Shown here in pieces: positions 24,845 to 34,561 of a stretch of DNA of 64,000 nucleotides; position 1 is the first letter of the stretch; each line of letters opens with the position of its first letter. The translations under genes were made by a program, and so were the position numbers. The stretch is from contig CALTVC010000012.1 in the NCBI GenBank assembly GCA_943912855.1, positions 1 through 64,000 on the forward strand. Reading direction: 5' to 3'. The notes beneath the pieces are model-generated. The model had not been told where the DNA came from. It saw only the letters and a list, made by a program, of their open reading frames with translations, and ran no database searches. The stretch comes from an uncultured Flavobacterium sp. (GTDB lineage: Bacteria; Bacteroidota; Bacteroidia; Flavobacteriales; Flavobacteriaceae).

Positions 24845-26980
24845 TTAAGCGTTGCCTTTAGCTTTTTTAATTACTTCATCGGCGATGTTAGACGGTGTTT
24901 CTGAGTAGTGAGAGAACTCCATTGTAGAAGTTGCACGTCCAGAAGAAAGTGTACGAAGCGTAGTAACGTATCCGAACATTTCTGAAAGTGGCACACTAGC
25001 CTTAACTACTTTAGAACCTGCCCTGTCATCCATGTTGTTGATTTGTCCGCGACGACGGTTAAGGTCACCTACGATATCACCCATGTTTTCTTCAGGAGTA
25101 AGTACTTCAAGCTTCATGATAGGCTCAAGGATTACAGCACCAGCAGCTTTAGCAGCTTCTTTGTAACCCATTTTAGCAGCAAGTTCGAATGAAAGAGCAT
25201 CCGAGTCTACCGGGTGGAATGAACCGTCGATAAGTGTAACTTTCATACTGTCCATTTCATAACCAGCAAGAGGACCTTGCTTCATAGCTTCTTTGAAACC
25301 TTTCTCGATAGCAGGGATAAATTCCCTAGGGATGTTACCACCCTTAACTTCGTTAACGAACTGAAGTCCCATTGGCACTTTACCGTCAACTTCGTCAGCC
25401 GGCTCAAGACGGAATACGATATCACCGAATTTACCACGACCACCAGACTGTTTCTTGTATGTTTCCCTGTGGTTAGCAGCACGAGTAATAGCTTCTTTGT
25501 ACTCTACCTGTGGCTCACCCTGGTTAACCTCTACCTTAAACTCACGCTTAAGACGGTCTACAAGGATGTCAAGGTGAAGCTCACCCATACCAGAGATAAT
25601 AGTTTGTCCTGAAGCATGGTCAGTCCTTACAGTAAACGTAGGATCTTCTTCTGCAAGTTTTGCAAGAGCCATACCCATTTTATCTACGTCAGCCTTAGTT
25701 TTAGGCTCAACAGCGATACCGATTACCGGATCAGGGAAGTTCATACTTTCAAGAACGATAGGGTTTTTCTCATCACAAAGTGTATCACCTGTTTTGATAT
25801 CTTTAAAACCTACAGCAGCTCCAATGTCACCAGCCTCGATAAACTCGATTGGGTTTTGCTTGTTAGCGTGCATCTGGTAGATACGAGAGATACGCTCTTT
25901 GCTTTCGCTACGTGCATTAAACACGTAAGAACCTGCATCAAGACGACCAGAGTACGCCCTGAAGAATGCAAGACGACCTACATAAGGGTCAGTTGCAATT
26001 TTAAATGCAAGTGCAGAGAACGGCTCAGTAACAGATGGCTTACGAGAGATAGCCTCGCCAGTGTCTGGATTAGTACCTTCGATAGCTTCTTTATCAAGAG
26101 GCGAAGGAAGGAACTTACATACTGAATCCAGCATGAACTGAACACCTTTATTTTTGAATGAAGATCCACAAAGCATTGGAATGATAGCCATATCAATAGT
26201 AGCTTTCCTTAGCGCTTCGTTGATTTCTTCCTCTGTAATAGAGTTTTCATCTTCCATGAATTTCTCAAGAAGGTTTTCATCATAAGCAGCCACTTCTTCT
26301 ATAAGCTGTGACCTGTACTGATGAGCCTCTTCTTTCATATCATCAGGGATAGGCACTATATCAAAAGTAGCACCCTGAGTTTCGTCATGCCATACGATAG
26401 CCTGGTTTTTGATAAGGTCTACCACACCTTTAAAGTCTTGCTCCTCACCAATTGGAAGAACCAATGGCACAGCGTTAGACTTAAGCATGTCTTTTACCTG
26501 CTGACAAACAGCAAGGAAGTTAGAACCCTGACGGTCCATTTTGTTCACAAAGCCCATACGAGGCACTTTGTAGTTGTCTGCAAGCCTCCAGTTAGTTTCA
26601 GACTGTGGTTCTACACCGTCTACAGCACTGAAAAGGAATACAAGACCATCAAGAACCCTTAGTGAACGGTTTACCTCTACGGTAAAGTCAACGTGACCCG
26701 GGGTATCAATGATGTTAAAGTGGTAAGGCTGTGTTTCAGGAAGGCTTTTACCTTGTTCTGTAGGAAAATTCCAAGTACAAGTTGTAGCAGCCGAAGTAAT
26801 GGTAATACCCCTTTCCTGCTCCTGAGCCATCCAGTCCATGGTAGCAGCACCATCGTGAACCTCACCTATTTTGTGAGATTTACCGGTATAGAAAAGAATA
26901 CGCTCTGTAGTCGTAGTCTTACCCGCATCGATGTGAGCAGCAATACCTATATTACGCGTGAATTTTAAATCTCTTGCCAT
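24845..26980 (-). CDS. fusA: Elongation factor G
   Basis: GTPase that moves tRNAs and mRNA through the ribosome. G1 is AHIDAGKTTTTERIL (residues 15-29), G3 is DTPGHVDF and G4 is NKMDRQG. Domains II-V follow to residue 711, including the domain IV loop with HPVDSDALSFELAA. The protein carries a short insert after WNFPTEQGKSLPETQP in the G domain, seen in Bacteroidota EF-G. Gaps to its neighbours are 30 and 11 nt. Confidence 0.98.
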   Translation of the reverse strand: MARDLKFTRNIGIAAHIDAGKTTTTERILFYTGKSHKIGEVHDGAATMDWMAQEQERGITITSAATTCTWNFPTEQGKSLPETQPYHFNIIDTPGHVDFTVEVNRSLRVLDGLVFLFSAVDGVEPQSETNWRLADNYKVPRMGFVNKMDRQGSNFLAVCQQVKDMLKSNAVPLVLPIGEEQDFKGVVDLIKNQAIVWHDETQGATFDIVPIPDDMKEEAHQYRSQLIEEVAAYDENLLEKFMEDENSITEEEINEALRKATIDMAIIPMLCGSSFKNKGVQFMLDSVCKFLPSPLDKEAIEGTNPDTGEAISRKPSVTEPFSALAFKIATDPYVGRLAFFRAYSGRLDAGSYVFNARSESKERISRIYQMHANKQNPIEFIEAGDIGAAVGFKDIKTGDTLCDEKNPIVLESMNFPDPVIGIAVEPKTKADVDKMGMALAKLAEEDPTFTVRTDHASGQTIISGMGELHLDILVDRLKREFKVEVNQGEPQVEYKEAITRAANHRETYKKQSGGRGKFGDIVFRLEPADEVDGKVPMGLQFVNEVKGGNIPREFIPAIEKGFKEAMKQGPLAGYEMDSMKVTLIDGSFHPVDSDALSFELAAKMGYKEAAKAAGAVILEPIMKLEVLTPEENMGDIVGDLNRRRGQINNMDDRAGSKVVKASVPLSEMFGYVTTLRTLSSGRATSTMEFSHYSETPSNIADEVIKKAKGNA

Positions 26981-27010
26981 TTTAATTGTTCTTTATGCTG
27001 TGTTGTTTAA

Positions 27011-27487
27011 TTAAAATCTAAAGTGAGAGAATGCTTTGTTAGCCTCAGCCATTTTGTGAGTATCCATTCTCTTCTTAACAGCGGCACCTTCTTCCTTAGC
27101 AGCAGCAAGAACCTCGGTAGCAAGCCTTTGAGCCATAGATTTCTCGTTTCTCCTTCTTGCATAAAGTATAAGCCATTTCATAGCCATAGATATTTTCCTG
27201 TCCGGACGGATTTGCATTGGTATCTGGAATGTAGCACCACCTACCCTACGGCTACGTACTTCTACGTGAGGCATTACATTGGTAAGGGCATCTTTCCAAA
27301 TTTCAAGTGCAGATTTTTCCGCATCCTGCTTTTTAGCTTCAACGATGTCTATAGCATCATAAAAAACTTTAAACGCAGTAGATTTTTTACCGTCCCACAT
27401 CAGGTTGTTCACAAAACGTGTTACAAGCTGGTCGTTAAATTTCGGATCTGGTAAAAGTGGTCTTTTTTTAGCCTGTCTTTTTCTCAT
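27011..27487 (-). CDS. rpsG: 30S ribosomal protein S7
   Basis: Primary 16S binder of the head. The 158 residues start MRKRQAKKRPLLPDPKF and include VRSRRVGGATFQIPMQIRPD. In E. coli S7 is the translational repressor of the str operon. It lies 26 nt after rpsL and 30 nt before fusA. Confidence 0.98.
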   Translation of the reverse strand: MRKRQAKKRPLLPDPKFNDQLVTRFVNNLMWDGKKSTAFKVFYDAIDIVEAKKQDAEKSALEIWKDALTNVMPHVEVRSRRVGGATFQIPMQIRPDRKISMAMKWLILYARRRNEKSMAQRLATEVLAAAKEEGAAVKKRMDTHKMAEANKAFSHFRF

Positions 27488-27513
27488 GTCTTTTGTTTAA
27501 AAGCTTTAAATGA

Positions 27514-27927
27514 TTACTTTTTCTTACCTTTTGCCGGAGCTGCAGCTGGTTGTCCTGGCTTAGGACGCTTAGCTCCGTATTTAGACCTGCGTTGCGTTCT
27601 TCCTGCAACACCAGCCGTATCTAAAGCACCACGAACAATGTGATACCTTACACCAGGTAAGTCTTTTACCCTACCACCCCTAACTAATACTATCGAGTGC
27701 TCTTGAAGGTTATGTCCTTCACCCGGGATGTACGCATTCACTTCATTACCATTTGTTAAACGTACCCTTGCAACTTTACGCATTGCAGAGTTCGGTTTCT
27801 TAGGTGTTGTAGTGTATACACGTGTACAAACGCCCCTGCGTTGAGGACAAGAATCCAAAGCAGCCGATTTACTCTTCTTAGTTATCTGAGTTCTCCCAGT
27901 TCTTACTAATTGTTGAATTGTTGGCAT
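27514..27927 (-). CDS. rpsL: 30S ribosomal protein S12
   Basis: Decoding-centre protein. The loop TTTPKKPNSAMRKVARVRL holds K43 and RVKDLPGVRYH holds K88, the two lysines whose changes usually give streptomycin resistance; both are wild type. The length is 137 residues with a Pro/Ala/Lys tail. It is the first gene of the operon, with a strong promoter 52 nt upstream. Confidence 0.98.
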   Translation of the reverse strand: MPTIQQLVRTGRTQITKKSKSAALDSCPQRRGVCTRVYTTTPKKPNSAMRKVARVRLTNGNEVNAYIPGEGHNLQEHSIVLVRGGRVKDLPGVRYHIVRGALDTAGVAGRTQRRSKYGAKRPKPGQPAAAPAKGKKK

Positions 27928-27956
27928 AATTATTACTAAAAATTTCTAATTCTTTA

Positions 27957-27976
27957 AAAACCCGATTTTTTCGGGC
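27957..27976 (-). other. Terminator-like hairpin at the 5' end of the rpsL leader
   Basis: On the minus strand CCCGA (27975-27971) pairs with TCGGG (27965-27961) around an AAAAA loop and is followed by TTTTT. It starts only a few bases after the -7 box, so the transcript would begin inside or right before the hairpin. Confidence 0.5.
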
Positions 27977-27978
27977 AT

Positions 27979-28010
27979 GCAAAGGTAAAAATAATAATTA
28001 CAAATACAAA
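27979..28010 (-). promoter_or_regulatory. Promoter of the rpsL-rpsG-fusA-rpsJ operon
   Basis: On the minus strand TTTG (28010-28007), 19-nt spacer, TACCTTTGC (27987-27979). It is the same layout as the rplC promoter. Confidence 0.8.
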
Positions 28011-28101
28011 TCATAATCCATTAATTTTCAACTCCCTTGTCATTAGCTTAACAGCTATATATTTTTCGGGCAATATTTGCGTTACATTTACACCGCATAA
28101 G

Positions 28102-29772
28102 TTGCCACGTTTGAAAAATCCACTCCTTATATATATAGTATTGTTTTTTTGCCTTAATTCGGCAGCACAAAACCTGTACCTGAAAGCCGAAGGAGTTACT
28201 CCAACCGAAACCCGGGTACTCGACTCTATAGGCTACGCAAAGATACACCCTAACGCGAAAAGCATAAAGATTGAAGCCGAAAAACTTTCTGCCCAACTTT
28301 ATCAGGCAGGATATCTTGAAGCAACAACCAATGGCAACCTTAAAATAAACGACTCTACATTTTTATTCGGGTACCGACTGGGACAGCGTATTTCAATCAT
28401 CAAAGCATATACCGGCAAACTCACTACAACAGAAAAAACACTGCTTAATATAATATCCGACACCATAAGCATAAATCCGGCAGACACCGAAGCTTTCATG
28501 AACCGTAGCCTTACCCTGCTGGAACAACAAGGTTATCCACTAAGCAGCCTGCAACTGGTTAATTATACTAAAAGGGGAAATACGCTTACCGCCACCCTCA
28601 GCCTTTCTGTAGAAAAAAGAAGAACCGTAGACAACATTATCATTGAAGGCTATCCGAAATTTCCGGAAGGCATCCGCAGGAATATTTTACGCCAATACAA
28701 GAAAAAAGCTTTTAATAAAAGTAACCTGCAACGTGTATACAACGATTTTAGTAGCCTTCGATTTGTTACGTTACCACGGTATCCCGAAATTCTTTTTAAA
28801 CAAGACACAACCAATATATATGTATACGCCGAAAAAGCCCGCCCTAACAGCTTTGACGGATTCATTGGCTTTAGCAATGACGACCAAAGCAAGATTCGAC
28901 TTAATGGTTATTTAGACCTGAACCTGGTAAACACATTAAACAACGGCGAAAAATTTAACCTGTACTGGAAAAACAACGGCGACAAACAAAGCACCTTTAA
29001 CACCAGCCTGGAACTCCCCTATTTATTTAAAAGTCCTATTGGCGCCAAGGCATCGTTACAAATATTCAGGCAGGATAGCACATTTCAAAATACAGTAACC
29101 GACATTAACCTAGGGTATTACTTTAGCTACAACTCTAAGTTATATTTAGGAAGAAGCACAACACAATCTACAAGTACAGAAACAACCAGTGCGCTACTTA
29201 GCGGATACAACAATAAATTCTGGACTACCACTTATGAACTCAGCACATATAAAAATGACGAGCTGCTATTCCCACAACAGTCCTATATATACGCAAGGCT
29301 GGGAACAGGAAGCCGAGATAGTGAAGCCGGGAGCAGTAACCAGTATTTCGGTCAAATCAATGCTTACTATAATTTTTACCTGAACAGAAGAAACACCATT
29401 AATATAAAGAACCAATCCTACTACCTTAACAGCAAAAATTACATAATAAACGAACTTCAACGGTTTGGAGGAATCAACTCCATAAGAGGATTCAACGAAA
29501 ATAGCTTACAGGCAAATCTTTACAGTTTATTAATGGCCGAGTATAGGTATTTTGCTTCAGAAAACTTATACATCCACTCCATTACTGACTACGGGTACTA
29601 CGAAGACAAGGCTACAAATGTTAACAACAAACTTTTTTCAATCGGTTTCGGAATGGGGCTCCTGACTAACAGCGGATTATTTAACATAATTTATGGAAAT
29701 GGAAATTTTGGCGGACAAAATGTAAAGCTTTCAAATTCAATAGTCCACATAAGCTTTAAAACCAATTTTTAA
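28102..29772 (+). CDS. Omp85-family outer-membrane protein (BamA/TamA-like)
   Basis: A predicted outer-membrane barrel with an N-terminal signal peptide (ending NSAAQ) and POTRA-like periplasmic segments (about residues 30-240, including VDNIIIEGYPKFPEGIRRNI). A C-terminal barrel follows. The conserved lid-loop motif RGF is seen in GGINSIRGFNENS. It ends SFKTNF with the terminal aromatic expected of barrels. Role: insertion or export of other envelope proteins, substrate unknown. There is no ATG; a TTG at 28102 or 28111 must start it, and the latter gives a more typical signal peptide. At 556 residues it is shorter than BamA. It is divergent from rpsL. Confidence 0.82.
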   Translation: MPRLKNPLLIYIVLFFCLNSAAQNLYLKAEGVTPTETRVLDSIGYAKIHPNAKSIKIEAEKLSAQLYQAGYLEATTNGNLKINDSTFLFGYRLGQRISIIKAYTGKLTTTEKTLLNIISDTISINPADTEAFMNRSLTLLEQQGYPLSSLQLVNYTKRGNTLTATLSLSVEKRRTVDNIIIEGYPKFPEGIRRNILRQYKKKAFNKSNLQRVYNDFSSLRFVTLPRYPEILFKQDTTNIYVYAEKARPNSFDGFIGFSNDDQSKIRLNGYLDLNLVNTLNNGEKFNLYWKNNGDKQSTFNTSLELPYLFKSPIGAKASLQIFRQDSTFQNTVTDINLGYYFSYNSKLYLGRSTTQSTSTETTSALLSGYNNKFWTTTYELSTYKNDELLFPQQSYIYARLGTGSRDSEAGSSNQYFGQINAYYNFYLNRRNTINIKNQSYYLNSKNYIINELQRFGGINSIRGFNENSLQANLYSLLMAEYRYFASENLYIHSITDYGYYEDKATNVNNKLFSIGFGMGLLTNSGLFNIIYGNGNFGGQNVKLSNSIVHISFKTNF

Positions 29773-29833
29773 CATTTTATTTAGAAACCCTTAACCTATA
29801 CAGAATTTTCATCTAAAAATTATCATAAATCTA

Positions 29834-29864
29834 TTGTTTTCATTAAGTTAAATTTAGATATTTG
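29834..29864 (+). promoter_or_regulatory. Promoter of the SusC-SusD operon
   Basis: TTG (29834-29836), 20-nt spacer, GATATTTG (29857-29864), one mismatch to TAnnTTTG. It is 27 nt before the ATG at 29892 and supports that start over the upstream TTG at 29862, which lies inside the box. Confidence 0.55.
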
Positions 29865-29891
29865 AAATTGACTAACTCAATTGATTCACTA

Positions 29892-32800
29892 ATGAAAACG
29901 AGACTACATGTTTTATTAACACTGCTCTGCGTGTTAATGATGCAAATTTCATTTGCACAGGAAAGAACAGTTTCAGGAACTGTTACGGACGACACGGGTT
30001 TCCCGGTTCCGGGTGTTAATGTGGTGGTAAAGGGTACCACTACAAGTACACAAACGGATTTTGACGGAAAATTCCAAATTTCGGTCGCCCCAAGTCAAAC
30101 CCTAGTATTTACATACATAGGTATGGCAACCCAGGAGGTACTTGCCTCACAAACTACCCTCAACGTTAAACTTGCCAGTAAAGCTACAGAGCTTGAAGGT
30201 GTAGTAGTAACAGCAGTGGGTATTAAAAGGGAAAGAGCATCGTTAGGTGCTGCAACCACAACTCTAAAATCTGACCAGATTGTAAAGGGTGAACAAGCCA
30301 ACATCTCTGATGCCTTAAAGGGTAAAGTAGCAGGGGTTGTAATTTCTGCATCTTCTACTGACCCAGGCGCTTCTTCAAGCGTAATGATTAGGGGTATTAA
30401 ATCTCTCTCAGGTTCTAACCAACCTCTTTACATTATCGACGGTATTCCGGTGGGTAACGTAGCCAACTCTTCATCAAGCCTTAGCAATGGTTATGACTTT
30501 GGTAACCCAATTAACGACCTTAACCCGCAGGACATTGAAAGTATGACCGTACTTAAAGGTGCTTCTGCGACAGTACTTTACGGTTCAAGGGCTGCTAATG
30601 GTGCTATCATTGTTACTACTAAAAAAGGAAAACAAGGTAAACTCTCTATTGACTTTACTACGACTACTTCATTTACACAAATTAACCGTACTCCTAAATA
30701 TCAATCTACTTTCGGGCAAGGATGGGATGGTGTACACTATCTTGGTGAAAACGGTTCTTGGGGACCTAAATTTGACGGACAACCAAGGGTTTGGGGTCAT
30801 GTTGTAGATAATAGCCAACTACTGAAACCTTATTCAGCTCAAAAAGATCAGTTAGAGAATTTCTTCACTACAGGTACTTCTAAAATCAACTCAGTATCAG
30901 TATCTGGTGGTCATGGCGATAGCACAGTACGTCTTTCGTTCTCTAACACAGCTCAGGATGGTATTTATCCTACAGATGCTGACTCATTTGAGAGAAATAA
31001 CCTTACACTATCGGGCAGTACAAAAGTTAAAAACTTTAGTATGAGTGGTAGCCTTAACTATGTTAATACTAGTGGTAAATCAGTAGCTACAGGACAGGGC
31101 GTTACAGTATATAATAACCTTATGCAAATACCGGTTGATATTCCTATTACCGAGTTTAAGGATTATAACAATAAATTCCACAACATAGATAACTATTATA
31201 CTCCTTATGGAGTTGCCAACCCATACTTTACACTAAACGAAAATGGTAGTCGTAACGCGAAGGAGAGGTTTTATGGCAGCACAGAGTTTAGCTATGAAGC
31301 TACTAAATGGCTATCTTTCACCTATCGTTTAGGGCTTGACAGCTCTAGTGAGCACACGAGAATATGGACTGCTAAAATTGATGCGACTCCAGGTAGCCCT
31401 AACGATGGTACGACTACTGAAGGACCAGGTAGCTTTGCAGAAAGCATTTTTAGCTATAAGCAGGTTAACCACGATATCCTTGCCAACTTCAACTTTGACC
31501 TTTCTGAAAAAGTTAAGTTAATTGCATCAGCCGGTTTTAACATCAACGATGAAAAATACAACAACTTCGCTGCATCTGTAGCATCACAAGACCTGCCTGG
31601 TTTTTATGCATTAACTAACAGTACAGAAATACCTACAGTTTCATCTGTAGATACAAAAAGGAAAATTTACGCACTATATGAAACAGCAACCGTTTCATAC
31701 GACGACCAGATTTATCTAACTGCTAACGTTCGTAATGACTGGTATTCAACGTTACCGAAATCAAATAGATCTCAGCTATATTACGGTTTTAACGGCAGCT
31801 GGGTTTTCAGCAAAACGTTTTCAGGTATAGAGAATGTAATTAATTACGGTAAACTACGTGCCGGTTACGGTACAGCAGGTGGTGATACTCAGCCGTACCA
31901 AACTGGTAGTGTATATTCAATAGGTAGCTTTAGTAATGGTTTTGGTAGTGTAACGTTCCCTATAAATGGCATAAATGGCTATACTGTCGGTAACAGGATG
32001 GCAAACCCTAACCTAAAACCAGAAATTCGTTCAGAGTTTGAATTTGGTACAGAACTTGCCCTTTTTGATAATTTTGTTACAATAGACGCTACATATTTTA
32101 ACTCAAAAAATGAAAATCAAATTCTAGACCTAGCTCTGGCGCCTTCAACTGGCTATACTTTACAAAAAGCAAACGTTGGTACACTGCGCACGAAAGGTTT
32201 TGAAGGTTTAATTACTTTTAACTGGCTTAAAAACCCTGAAGGATTTGGATGGAGTACCAGTGTAAATTATACAAAAGCTCAAACAAAGCTTGAGGAACTT
32301 GATCCAAGGATTGCAAATGTGCCACTTGGTGGATTAAGCACTTATGACTATCAGGCCATAAAAGGTATGCCTGTAGGACTTATTAAAGGTTCGGTTCCAG
32401 AAACAGATCCTAGTGGTAACATAGTAGTAGATGCAAATGGTATACCTGTAGCGTCTTCTACACAACAGATCTACGGCGATACTCAGTACAACTATACTAT
32501 GGGTATTTCTAATAATATCAGCTGGAAAGGTCTATCACTAGATTTCACATTTGATATCCGCCAAGGCGGCCTTATGTACTCTAGAACAGCAGACATAACA
32601 AGATTTACAGGTAACTCTATTACTACTACTATTAACGACCGCCAGCCGTTTATTGTACCAAACTCTGTTGTTAAGACCACTGCACCGGATGGAACAGTAA
32701 GCTACGCACCTAATACTACACCAATTACAAACGAGTATATGGATGATTATTACAGAGCAGATGCAAATGCACGTGCTAACGTAATAGACAAGTCATTTAT

Positions 32801-33041
32801 AAAACTTCGTGAAGTGGTACTGACGTACAAGCTACCATCAAAAATTCTAGAGGGAACATTTATCAATAGCCTTTCTGCATCGATAATCGGTCGTAACCTT
32901 TTCCTTTGGACTCCAAAAAGTAACCAATTTATAGACCCTGAAGTATCTACTTTTGGTAATGACCTTTCTGGTCAGTTTGGTGAATTTAGTGCTAACCCAT
33001 CTACAAGGAGCCTTGGCTTTAGCCTAAAAGCTAACTTTTAA
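29892..33041 (+). CDS. SusC/RagA-family TonB-dependent receptor
   Basis: Nutrient importer in the outer membrane. The ATG at 29892 gives a clean signal peptide (MKTRLHVLL to MQISFAQ). A carboxypeptidase-D-like domain (GTVTDDTGFPVPGVNVVVKG), plug domain (PLYIIDGIPVG; VLKGASATVLYGSRAANGAI) and a long barrel follow, ending GFSLKANF. The length is 1049 residues, full size. It is the first gene of a four-gene operon with a SusD lipoprotein and two small lipoproteins. There is no glycoside hydrolase nearby, so the substrate need not be a glycan. Confidence 0.95.
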   Translation: MKTRLHVLLTLLCVLMMQISFAQERTVSGTVTDDTGFPVPGVNVVVKGTTTSTQTDFDGKFQISVAPSQTLVFTYIGMATQEVLASQTTLNVKLASKATELEGVVVTAVGIKRERASLGAATTTLKSDQIVKGEQANISDALKGKVAGVVISASSTDPGASSSVMIRGIKSLSGSNQPLYIIDGIPVGNVANSSSSLSNGYDFGNPINDLNPQDIESMTVLKGASATVLYGSRAANGAIIVTTKKGKQGKLSIDFTTTTSFTQINRTPKYQSTFGQGWDGVHYLGENGSWGPKFDGQPRVWGHVVDNSQLLKPYSAQKDQLENFFTTGTSKINSVSVSGGHGDSTVRLSFSNTAQDGIYPTDADSFERNNLTLSGSTKVKNFSMSGSLNYVNTSGKSVATGQGVTVYNNLMQIPVDIPITEFKDYNNKFHNIDNYYTPYGVANPYFTLNENGSRNAKERFYGSTEFSYEATKWLSFTYRLGLDSSSEHTRIWTAKIDATPGSPNDGTTTEGPGSFAESIFSYKQVNHDILANFNFDLSEKVKLIASAGFNINDEKYNNFAASVASQDLPGFYALTNSTEIPTVSSVDTKRKIYALYETATVSYDDQIYLTANVRNDWYSTLPKSNRSQLYYGFNGSWVFSKTFSGIENVINYGKLRAGYGTAGGDTQPYQTGSVYSIGSFSNGFGSVTFPINGINGYTVGNRMANPNLKPEIRSEFEFGTELALFDNFVTIDATYFNSKNENQILDLALAPSTGYTLQKANVGTLRTKGFEGLITFNWLKNPEGFGWSTSVNYTKAQTKLEELDPRIANVPLGGLSTYDYQAIKGMPVGLIKGSVPETDPSGNIVVDANGIPVASSTQQIYGDTQYNYTMGISNNISWKGLSLDFTFDIRQGGLMYSRTADITRFTGNSITTTINDRQPFIVPNSVVKTTAPDGTVSYAPNTTPITNEYMDDYYRADANARANVIDKSFIKLREVVLTYKLPSKILEGTFINSLSASIIGRNLFLWTPKSNQFIDPEVSTFGNDLSGQFGEFSANPSTRSLGFSLKANF

Positions 33042-33052
33042 TTAAAAGGACT

Positions 33053-34552
33053 ATGAAAAATCTTAATAAAATACTTATAGTATTGCTTGTAGCCGTTTTT
33101 GCATCGTCGTGCGATGAGAAACTGGATATCAATACAAGCCCTAACAACCCGGGGCAGATTAATGCCGGTTTGGCGTTGACATCTGCTGAAGCAGCCATAG
33201 CTACGGTTGTAGGAGGTGAGTTTACAAATCTGGGTGGGTTTTACGCCCAATATCATACACAGTCACCCTCTGCAAGCCAATATGAAAATATTGATTCATA
33301 TAACCTAAACATTACCTACGCTACTACTCCATGGACAACACTATATGCAGGTGCACTTACCGACCTACAGTATGTAACCAGCGAATCTGAAGCGGCAGGT
33401 GATACCGGTACATTACTTATTGCTGAAGTACTACGTGCTTATACTTTTCAAGTACTCGTAGATATTTTTGGCGATGTACCATATACCGAAGCGCTACAAG
33501 GTACAAGTGGTAATATTACACCCGCAGCAACTCCTGGACAGGAAATATATGCAGATCTGATTACTAAAATTGATGCCGCAATAGCAGCTTACGAAGCTAA
33601 TCCTACCTCGCCAGAAGTAGGTGCACAAGATGTTGTTTATGGCGCAGATGTAGACAGCTGGATTAAATTTGCCAATACACTTAAGTTAAGATTATATATA
33701 AGGATGGCATACACATCTCAGGCAAATCCTACAGCAGTTAATGCGCTTATTGCAGAAAACAACTTCGTAACTGAAGACGCTTCATTTAGCCTTTTTGTTA
33801 ACTCACTTAACAAAACAAACCCTTTCTATGGTACCTACATAACCAACGCAGGAACTGGTCTTGGTGACGTAAATCATATAGCAAGTAACACCCTACATGA
33901 TTTTTACGTAGATAATGCCGACCCACGTCTTGAAGCTGTTTATCGTGCTACTACTGCCGGTACATACCCTTCTATAGCTCAAGGAACAGGTAACACGTAC
34001 AATAATACAGCAACGTCTTACGCAAGACCAAATATAGGTGCTTTAACTCCGGTATTCTTCATAACAGTATCTGAAAGTCACTTCCTACAGGCAGAAGCAC
34101 TTATACGCTATGCTGGTGGCACAGGAGCAAAAGAACAATATGATGCCGGTGTAGCAGCTTCATTTGCTACATATCAGCAACATTATGGTCTGCCTGCTTC
34201 GGCTTCGGCTGCTAGTTTTACAAATGCGGGCGGTGCTTATGAATATGTACCTTCAGCTAACATAGAAACTGCCCTTAGACAAGTAATTGTTCAAAAATGG
34301 GCTGGGCTAGCTTACGTAAACACTATTGAAGCGTACATAGAAACAACCAGGACAAAATACCCTGAGGTTGTTCCGGAAGGTACTCAGAACTATTCTTTAG
34401 GTAATCGTATACCATCAGATATTTCGGTATTTACAGGTACTACCGTACCAAGCATACTGTTCTACCCTGATGACGAGGTAAACCGTAACCCTAACATTAC
34501 ACAACATACAAGCCTTACGCAAAATGTATGGTGGGATCAGAAACCTGAATAA
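33053..34552 (+). CDS. SusD/RagB-like nutrient-binding lipoprotein
   Basis: Surface lipoprotein that forms the lid over its SusC partner. The lipobox is FASSC (C20). The 499 residues match the SusD-like type 2 pattern: N-terminal NTSPNNPGQ, a helical TPR core with LLIAEVLRAYTFQVLVDIFGDVPYTEA, and a C-terminal YPDDEVNRNPN. It lies 11 nt after SusC and 9 nt before the next gene, so the complex is co-expressed. The ligand is unknown. Confidence 0.92.
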   Translation: MKNLNKILIVLLVAVFASSCDEKLDINTSPNNPGQINAGLALTSAEAAIATVVGGEFTNLGGFYAQYHTQSPSASQYENIDSYNLNITYATTPWTTLYAGALTDLQYVTSESEAAGDTGTLLIAEVLRAYTFQVLVDIFGDVPYTEALQGTSGNITPAATPGQEIYADLITKIDAAIAAYEANPTSPEVGAQDVVYGADVDSWIKFANTLKLRLYIRMAYTSQANPTAVNALIAENNFVTEDASFSLFVNSLNKTNPFYGTYITNAGTGLGDVNHIASNTLHDFYVDNADPRLEAVYRATTAGTYPSIAQGTGNTYNNTATSYARPNIGALTPVFFITVSESHFLQAEALIRYAGGTGAKEQYDAGVAASFATYQQHYGLPASASAASFTNAGGAYEYVPSANIETALRQVIVQKWAGLAYVNTIEAYIETTRTKYPEVVPEGTQNYSLGNRIPSDISVFTGTTVPSILFYPDDEVNRNPNITQHTSLTQNVWWDQKPE

Positions 34553-34561
34553 GAAATAGCC

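Noticed and set aside
25616..26125. 169-codon open frame on the + strand within fusA
   Set aside because: Antisense to EF-G; no promoter or domain.
29862..29891. Longer N-terminus of the SusC protein from a TTG start
   Set aside because: The TTG lies in the -7 box and the extra residues precede a perfectly normal signal peptide starting at 29892.
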